From JAAELZ01 sp965237995 (GTDB lineage Bacteria; Pseudomonadota; Gammaproteobacteria; Arenicellales; Poriferihabitantaceae): DNA of 64,000 bases. The notes beneath the pieces are model-generated. The model searched no databases. It had not been told where the DNA came from and worked only from the letters and a program-made list of their open reading frames with translations. Below are positions 59,554 through 64,000 of the stretch, piece after piece. Location: positions 124,001-188,000 of the forward strand of contig CBDEGO010000004.1 in the NCBI GenBank assembly GCA_965237995.1, read 5' to 3'. Numbering within the stretch: position 1 is the stretch's first letter; the number at the start of each line of letters is the position of its first letter. Position numbers and translations under genes: made by a program.

Positions 59554-60678
59554 ATGAAAATCCTGATAGTTATAGGGACACGGCCGGAAGCTATAAAGAT
59601 GGCTCCGGTAGTTAAGGCACTGAGAGATTACGAGCAATTCGACGTGAGGGTATGTGTGACTGCGCAGCACCGCCAGATGCTGGATCAGGTTTTAGAACTG
59701 TTCAACATTCAACCTGATTATGATTTGAACATCATGAGAGAAAATCAGACGTTGTCTGGTATCACAGCAACGATTCTTAAGCGCATGAACCAAGTGTTTA
59801 TGGATTTTAAGGTCGATCTTGTTCTCGTACATGGCGATACAACGACAACTTTCGCAACCAGTTTAGCTGCGTTTTACCATCAAATTGCAGTCGGTCACGT
59901 TGAAGCTGGGCTTCGAACTGGTAACATATATTCGCCATGGCCTGAGGAGGCAAACAGAAGATTGACGGATACTCTTTCTCAGATATATTTTGCTCCGACA
60001 GAAACTTCCAAAAATAACTTGTTAAAAGAAGGCATCGCCAAAGACACTATTTTTGTTACTGGAAACACCGTTATTGATGCTTTGGTAGAAATAAAGGATA
60101 AAATTGAGGAGGATAGTGAACTGGTACAAACTTTGGATGCGCAGTTTTCTTTTCTGAAGTCAGATCGGCGACTAATCCTGGTAACCGGACATAGGCGAGA
60201 GAGCTTTGGATCTGGGTTTGAAGATATTTGTGCTGCGCTTGCTAATTTGTCAGTGCGGTACCCGGATGCCGATATTGTATATCCTGTTCATTTAAATCCC
60301 AGAGTAAGAGAACCGGTAAATCGGATTCTTGGAAACTTAAAAAATGTTTATCTGATTGAGCCCATAGAGTATTTGCCATTTATATATTTGATGATGCGCT
60401 CCTATATTATATTGACGGATTCAGGTGGAATACAAGAAGAAGCACCAACACTAGGCAGGCCAGTTTTAGTGATGAGGGAAATTACGGAACGGCCAGAGGC
60501 GGTTGTTGCCGGGACGGTCATTTTGGTGGGTACAGACAGAGAGACAATTGTTGCTGAAGTTAGCCGTTTAATGGATGATAAAAATGTTTATAACAGAATG
60601 AACTTTGCCCATAACCCGTATGGTGATGGCAGAGCCCGTGATCGCATTGTCGAAGCGATCAGATCAAAATTCACATAA
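59554..60678 (+). CDS. wecB: UDP-N-acetylglucosamine 2-epimerase (non-hydrolysing)
   Basis: Interconverts UDP-GlcNAc and UDP-ManNAc. The 374 residues carry family motifs IGTRPEAIKMAPVVKAL at the start, VHGDTTTTFATSLAAFY, VGHVEAGLRTGNIYSPWPEE, VTGHRRESFG and DSGGIQEEAPTLGRPVLVMR. The catalytic aspartate and glutamates in those strings are in place. It lies 16 bases upstream of wecC, giving a two-step route from UDP-GlcNAc to UDP-ManNAcA. The 140-base gap upstream, after the methyltransferase pseudogene, may hold a promoter. Confidence 0.96.
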   Translation: MKILIVIGTRPEAIKMAPVVKALRDYEQFDVRVCVTAQHRQMLDQVLELFNIQPDYDLNIMRENQTLSGITATILKRMNQVFMDFKVDLVLVHGDTTTTFATSLAAFYHQIAVGHVEAGLRTGNIYSPWPEEANRRLTDTLSQIYFAPTETSKNNLLKEGIAKDTIFVTGNTVIDALVEIKDKIEEDSELVQTLDAQFSFLKSDRRLILVTGHRRESFGSGFEDICAALANLSVRYPDADIVYPVHLNPRVREPVNRILGNLKNVYLIEPIEYLPFIYLMMRSYIILTDSGGIQEEAPTLGRPVLVMREITERPEAVVAGTVILVGTDRETIVAEVSRLMDDKNVYNRMNFAHNPYGDGRARDRIVEAIRSKFT

Positions 60679-60694
60679 AAAATAGAACGCCAAA

Positions 60695-61966
60695 ATGGAA
60701 AAAAGTAACATCTCGGTTCTGGGGCTAGGTTATATTGGCCTTCCTACGGCGGCCGTTTTTGCCTCACACGGTTGTCATGTGATTGGCGTAGACATCAACC
60801 AAGACATTGTAAATACAATAAATGCAGGTGATATCCATATCACTGAACCAGGTCTTGACGAAGTAGTGCGAGATGTTGTGTCTTCAGGACACTTACGGGC
60901 GACCACAAAGGTGGAACCGTCCGATGTGTTCTTCATCACCGTACCGACGCCTTTTACAGACAGCTATAAGCCCAATCTCGATTATGTTCGTTCTGCTGCG
61001 AAATCGATCTCTCCTGTCCTAAACAAGGGAAACGTTGTTATTCTTGAATCCACTTCACCAGTTGGGACAACTGAGGAAATAAGAGACCTGTTATCAAGTG
61101 ATCGTCCGGATCTTACTTTCCCAAACAGTGATGGGAACTCACCAGATGTGTGCATTGCTTATTGTCCAGAGCGGGTGCTGCCTGGGAAAATATTGGTTGA
61201 ACTGATTGAAAATGACCGAATAATTGGAGGACTGTCTGCTCGATGCTCGGATCGAGCGGAGAAGGTATATAAAGTATTTGTAACAGGAAATTGCCTGAAA
61301 ACCGACTCGAAGACAGCCGAAATGGCTAAATTAACTGAGAATGCATATCGAGATGTTAATATCGCATTTGCCAATGAATTATCCGTTGTTTGCGACGATT
61401 TGGATATTGATGTCTGGGAATTAATTGGTCTGGCCAATCGACACCCAAGGGTAGATATTTTGAATCCGGGTCCTGGTGTAGGTGGGCATTGCATTGCTAT
61501 TGATCCCTGGTTTATTGTAGATTCTTCTCCGGATAATACTAAGTTGATTCAAACTGCACGTGAGGTCAATGATAGCAAACCTCATTGGGTAGTTGATAAA
61601 GTTAAGAAGGCATGTAAATTACTGTCGAGTAAGGCTGCGGGTAATCCTAAACTCAAGATAGCGTGTTTAGGGATCACGTTTAAGGCCAATATTGATGATA
61701 TTAGGCAAAGTCCTGCTATTAAAATAGTCAGGACATTAATAGATGAGGGCTTAGATATTGCCATCGTTGAACCAAACGTTGAAAGCCTACCAGAAAATTT
61801 AATAAGTCCCAATGTAAAGTTCATGACTTTGAATGATGCTATTGAATCATCAGACATCATTTTACTGCTTGTTGACCACACCCCCTTTCTTAAGATAGAT
61901 GACGATCAAATAGGAAGTAAATTACTGATTGATACAAGAGGAGTGTATTCTAGTGCCAAGCTATAA
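60695..61966 (+). CDS. wecC: UDP-N-acetyl-D-mannosamine dehydrogenase
   Basis: Oxidises UDP-ManNAc to UDP-ManNAcA with two NAD+. The 423 residues contain the Rossmann start VLGLGYIGLPTAAVFASHG, TVPTPFTDSYKPNLDYV, ESTSPVGTTEEI, the active-site region TENAYRDVNIAFANEL, and the nucleophile cysteine in GPGVGGHCIAIDPWF. The final domain has LGITFKANIDDIRQSPA. Residues and length match the WecC group. It lies 16 bases after wecB and 14 before a glycosyltransferase. Confidence 0.96.
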   Translation: MEKSNISVLGLGYIGLPTAAVFASHGCHVIGVDINQDIVNTINAGDIHITEPGLDEVVRDVVSSGHLRATTKVEPSDVFFITVPTPFTDSYKPNLDYVRSAAKSISPVLNKGNVVILESTSPVGTTEEIRDLLSSDRPDLTFPNSDGNSPDVCIAYCPERVLPGKILVELIENDRIIGGLSARCSDRAEKVYKVFVTGNCLKTDSKTAEMAKLTENAYRDVNIAFANELSVVCDDLDIDVWELIGLANRHPRVDILNPGPGVGGHCIAIDPWFIVDSSPDNTKLIQTAREVNDSKPHWVVDKVKKACKLLSSKAAGNPKLKIACLGITFKANIDDIRQSPAIKIVRTLIDEGLDIAIVEPNVESLPENLISPNVKFMTLNDAIESSDIILLLVDHTPFLKIDDDQIGSKLLIDTRGVYSSAKL

Positions 61967-61980
61967 TTTTTAGAAAGTTA

Positions 61981-62850
61981 GTGAACGTTAAGAAAATTTC
62001 AATCATTATTCCTGCTTACAATGAGGGCAGGAATATAGCCGCAACTATTGAGCAGTTACTGGTTGATTCAGATTTGGTAGAGCCAGAAATTATTGTGGTT
62101 TGCAATGGCTGTACCGATGATACGGTGGCGCAATTAGGGCAATTTTTTAGCGCAGTTCGGTGTATTGAAACGGAGTATCCTTCGAAAACCAATGCGTTGA
62201 ACTTAGGTGATCAAGCTGCATCATTTTTTCCGAGAGTTTACCTTGACGCTGATATCAGGATTAGCCTTTCTGATATTGGTAAACTGATCATGCCTTTAAG
62301 CCAGAATGGGAAATTGCTGGCAGTGCCTAAAATGGTGGTTGATACTTCCCGGTCTTCATGGTGGGTAAAAAGTTATTACGACGTTTGGTGCGATTTGCCC
62401 TACTGCAGAAATGGTACGAGCTCTGGAGGCGTCTACTCAATGTCCAATGAAGGAAGGGCGCGGTTTTCCGATTTTCCGAATATCATCGCAGATGATCGAT
62501 TTACTCGTGCGTCGTTTGTACCTGAAGAACGTGCTTATGTTGAAAACTCAATTTCGATTGTTACAGCGCCAAGCGTACTTTCAGACCTGATTAAAATAAA
62601 GACTCGAAGTCGTATGGGAGGCTATGAATTTGAAAAACTCTTTCCTGAGCTGCTAAAAAATGAACAAACAATGTACGGTATGGCTGCATCCGAGTTAATC
62701 GGACAATTAAGATTATGGCCAAAGATCGCAGTTTATATCTTAATTAATATTATAACCCGGATTCGCTCTCGTTTAAAAATGAACAATCTGAGCAGTACAG
62801 CGTGGGAACGTGATGAGTCGAGCAGGCAAAACATGACATCAGATCAATGA
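61981..62850 (+). CDS. Glycosyltransferase family 2
   Basis: A 289-residue enzyme beginning at a GTG. The GT-A start is ISIIIPAYNEGRNIAATIEQ, nucleotide-sugar site IIVVCNGCTDDT, and YLDADIRIS the DXD-type metal motif. The C-terminal part has a weakly hydrophobic segment (AVYILINIITRIRSRL) that may lie at the membrane. It overlaps the next gene by 4 bases. The donor may be UDP-ManNAcA, made by the upstream pair, but this is not shown by sequence. Confidence 0.86.
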   Translation: MNVKKISIIIPAYNEGRNIAATIEQLLVDSDLVEPEIIVVCNGCTDDTVAQLGQFFSAVRCIETEYPSKTNALNLGDQAASFFPRVYLDADIRISLSDIGKLIMPLSQNGKLLAVPKMVVDTSRSSWWVKSYYDVWCDLPYCRNGTSSGGVYSMSNEGRARFSDFPNIIADDRFTRASFVPEERAYVENSISIVTAPSVLSDLIKIKTRSRMGGYEFEKLFPELLKNEQTMYGMAASELIGQLRLWPKIAVYILINIITRIRSRLKMNNLSSTAWERDESSRQNMTSDQ

Positions 62851-63608
62851 TACAAAAAAAAATAGTGACAATGTTTGGCATACCCATGCACGCCTGGACA
62901 ATGAAGGAATCCGTGAGGCTTATTAAAAACCGCTTGTTAGAGAGGAAATTCACAAGTCACTCTGTAGTTAATGTTGCTAAACTGGTGAATATGCAAACTG
63001 ATACAGAGTTATCGAAATCAGTCACAACGTGCGATATTGTAAACATTGACGGCGCCGGTCTTGTCATCGCGGGGCGACTTATGGGTAAACAAATACCCGA
63101 ACGTGTGGCTGGTATTGATTTATTTTATAAATTGCTTGCCATGGCCGAGGCCGAGAATATTTCCGTTTACCTTCTTGGAGCCAAGCAAAATGTGATCACT
63201 AGGACAGTTCAACAGTTACAACATGACTACCCGGATATAGATATTGCCGGGTTCCATCATGGTTATTTCAGTGATTATGAACAAAGGGTGGTTGGCGATA
63301 TTGCCCGGTCTGGTGCAAATATGTTGTTTGTGGCGATCTCCTCACCTAAAAAGGAAATTTTTATTAATCGCTGGAAATCAGTTCTTAATGTTCAGTTTGT
63401 CATGGGGGTAGGAGGAACCTTTGATGTCGTAGCGGGAAAAGTAAAAAGAGCACCCACCTTCATGCAAAATTTGGGGTTGGAATGGCTCTACAGGATAATA
63501 CAGGAACCAGGAAGAATGTGGAAAAGGTACCTTGTAACAACTTCTAAATTCATCTGTATGTTTATACATAATATTTTTAGCAACAGATATACAGGCAAAA
63601 AAAGATAG
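62847..63608 (+). CDS. WecG/TagA/CpsF family glycosyltransferase
   Basis: A 253-residue GT26-family enzyme that adds N-acetylmannosamine-type sugars to lipid-linked GlcNAc. Family strings are VVNVAKLVNM, NIDGAGLVIAGRLMGKQIPERVAGIDLF, VYLLGAKQNV and the nucleotide-sugar region FVMGVGGTFDVVAGKVKRAP, and the C-terminal basic, amphipathic stretch (GLEWLYRIIQEPGRMWKRYL) attaches it to the membrane. In the ECA pathway WecG transfers ManNAcA; with wecB and wecC next door, that activity is likely. It is the last complete gene of the locus before the IS element. Confidence 0.9.
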   Translation: MIQKKIVTMFGIPMHAWTMKESVRLIKNRLLERKFTSHSVVNVAKLVNMQTDTELSKSVTTCDIVNIDGAGLVIAGRLMGKQIPERVAGIDLFYKLLAMAEAENISVYLLGAKQNVITRTVQQLQHDYPDIDIAGFHHGYFSDYEQRVVGDIARSGANMLFVAISSPKKEIFINRWKSVLNVQFVMGVGGTFDVVAGKVKRAPTFMQNLGLEWLYRIIQEPGRMWKRYLVTTSKFICMFIHNIFSNRYTGKKR

Positions 63609-63753
63609 GAAGGTAATCACTCTAGTCACAGACCAAGGTTATATAGTGAATTGGCACCGGAACTGGTCGGAGACTATAATTTTCTCGAAAAATGTACGAC
63701 AAAAATAAGTAGAAAATTCTTACAATCTCAACAGGAGAATCTTTTATGCAAAC

Positions 63754-64000
63754 TGAATCGCCCCGCATTGATCGGAGACATTTATATCTGAGTCATGCAG
63801 CTTTGCTTGACTCGGTTTGTTGATGATACATCAATTCATACTCAGCAGGTGGTACATCACCGGTGGGTTCTAGTATTCTTCGGTTGTTGAACCAATCCAC
63901 CCATGCCAATGTGGCATGCTCTACTTTCTCTATCGACCTCCAAGGGCCATCCTTATAAATTACCTCAGCCTTGTACAAAGCATTAATGCTTTCAGCCATC
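63754..64000 (-). mobile_element. IS3-family insertion sequence, right end (partial)
   Basis: The terminal inverted repeat begins at about 63754 with TGAATCGCCCCGCATTGATC and continues to GGAGAC at 63779, the TGA-start, GGAGAC form of IS3-group ends. The transposase gene starts inside and runs on the minus strand past the end of the window. The opposite end and any target duplication lie outside. Confidence 0.8.
63793..64000 (-). CDS. IS3-family transposase OrfB, C-terminal part (partial)
   Basis: The last 68 or so residues of an integrase-core (rve) transposase are visible: AESINALYKAEVIY, GPWRSIEKVEHATLAW, VDWFNNRRILEPTG and PPAEYELMYH. This is the characteristic end of IS3-group OrfB, with the DDE glutamate region just upstream out of the window. 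It ends 40 bases from the terminal repeat. The internal ATG at 63999 is not the true start. Confidence 0.88.
   Translation of the reverse strand, partial: MAESINALYKAEVIYKDGPWRSIEKVEHATLAWVDWFNNRRILEPTGDVPPAEYELMYHQQTESSKAA

Overview
The window reads as chromosomal DNA of a marine-type gammaproteobacterium. The evidence is the linked order kdsD-lptC-lptA-lptB-rpoN-hpf-rapZ, the leuS-lptE-holA cluster, dbpA, and ECA-type wecB/wecC genes. A DddP-like gene and several small-molecule oxygenase and uptake genes point to a seawater heterotroph. I cannot name a genus. No rRNA, tRNA or CRISPR array is recognisable.

Layout. (1) 1-2521, minus strand: the end of a polyamine/spermidine-type ABC importer (permease, ATPase, binding protein). 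(2) 2909-4300: dbpA. (3) 4593-7662: a DddP-like M24 enzyme and a HalD/BesD-like non-heme iron protein, divergent from a LysR regulator. (4) 7826-10606: a small catabolic operon (3-hydroxyisobutyrate-dehydrogenase-like, class II aldolase-like, enolase superfamily) whose last gene is broken by two 1-base indels. (5) 11836-17540: the LPS-transport and sigma-54 cluster, lacking kdsC and ptsN between their usual neighbours. (6) 17620-18554: a periplasmic rhodanese and a tiny acidic exported protein. (7) 18884-24155: leuS, lptE, holA and a DAHP synthase. (8) 24292-37978: mixed accessory metabolism with two PhyH-type dioxygenases, transporters, MscS, RidA, YceI/cytochrome b561/4Fe-4S protein, a hydrolase, a ketopantoate-reductase-like enzyme, ALDH, VOC and MDR proteins.

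(9) 37995-63608 is a large surface-polysaccharide locus in two divergent halves. The minus-strand half runs from a FecR-like protein with a His/Asp-rich tail to a Wza-like export protein, a Wzc-like tyrosine autokinase, a TPR protein, a membrane J-domain protein, a trypsin-like protease and a CpsB/PHP-type phosphatase. The plus-strand half holds assembly and decoration genes: EEP-family protein, methyltransferases, an MBOAT acyltransferase flanked by two SGNH proteins, a flippase, an O-acetyltransferase, an O-antigen-ligase/polymerase-like protein, glycosyltransferases, wecB and wecC (UDP-ManNAcA synthesis) and a WecG/TagA-family transferase. One methyltransferase here is frameshifted. The halves meet at a roughly 0.5 kb intergenic region carrying inverted repeats with a GAGTAAA core, and that core recurs between the wza-like and wzc-like genes. 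The locus looks AT-richer than the housekeeping blocks by eye. (10) The window ends inside an IS3-family element whose terminal repeat starts near 63754.

The most promising material is the polysaccharide export operon, which couples kinase, phosphatase, protease and a J-domain/NTF2-like membrane protein, and the DddP-like/HalD-like pair. Both functional readings are inferences from motifs and context.
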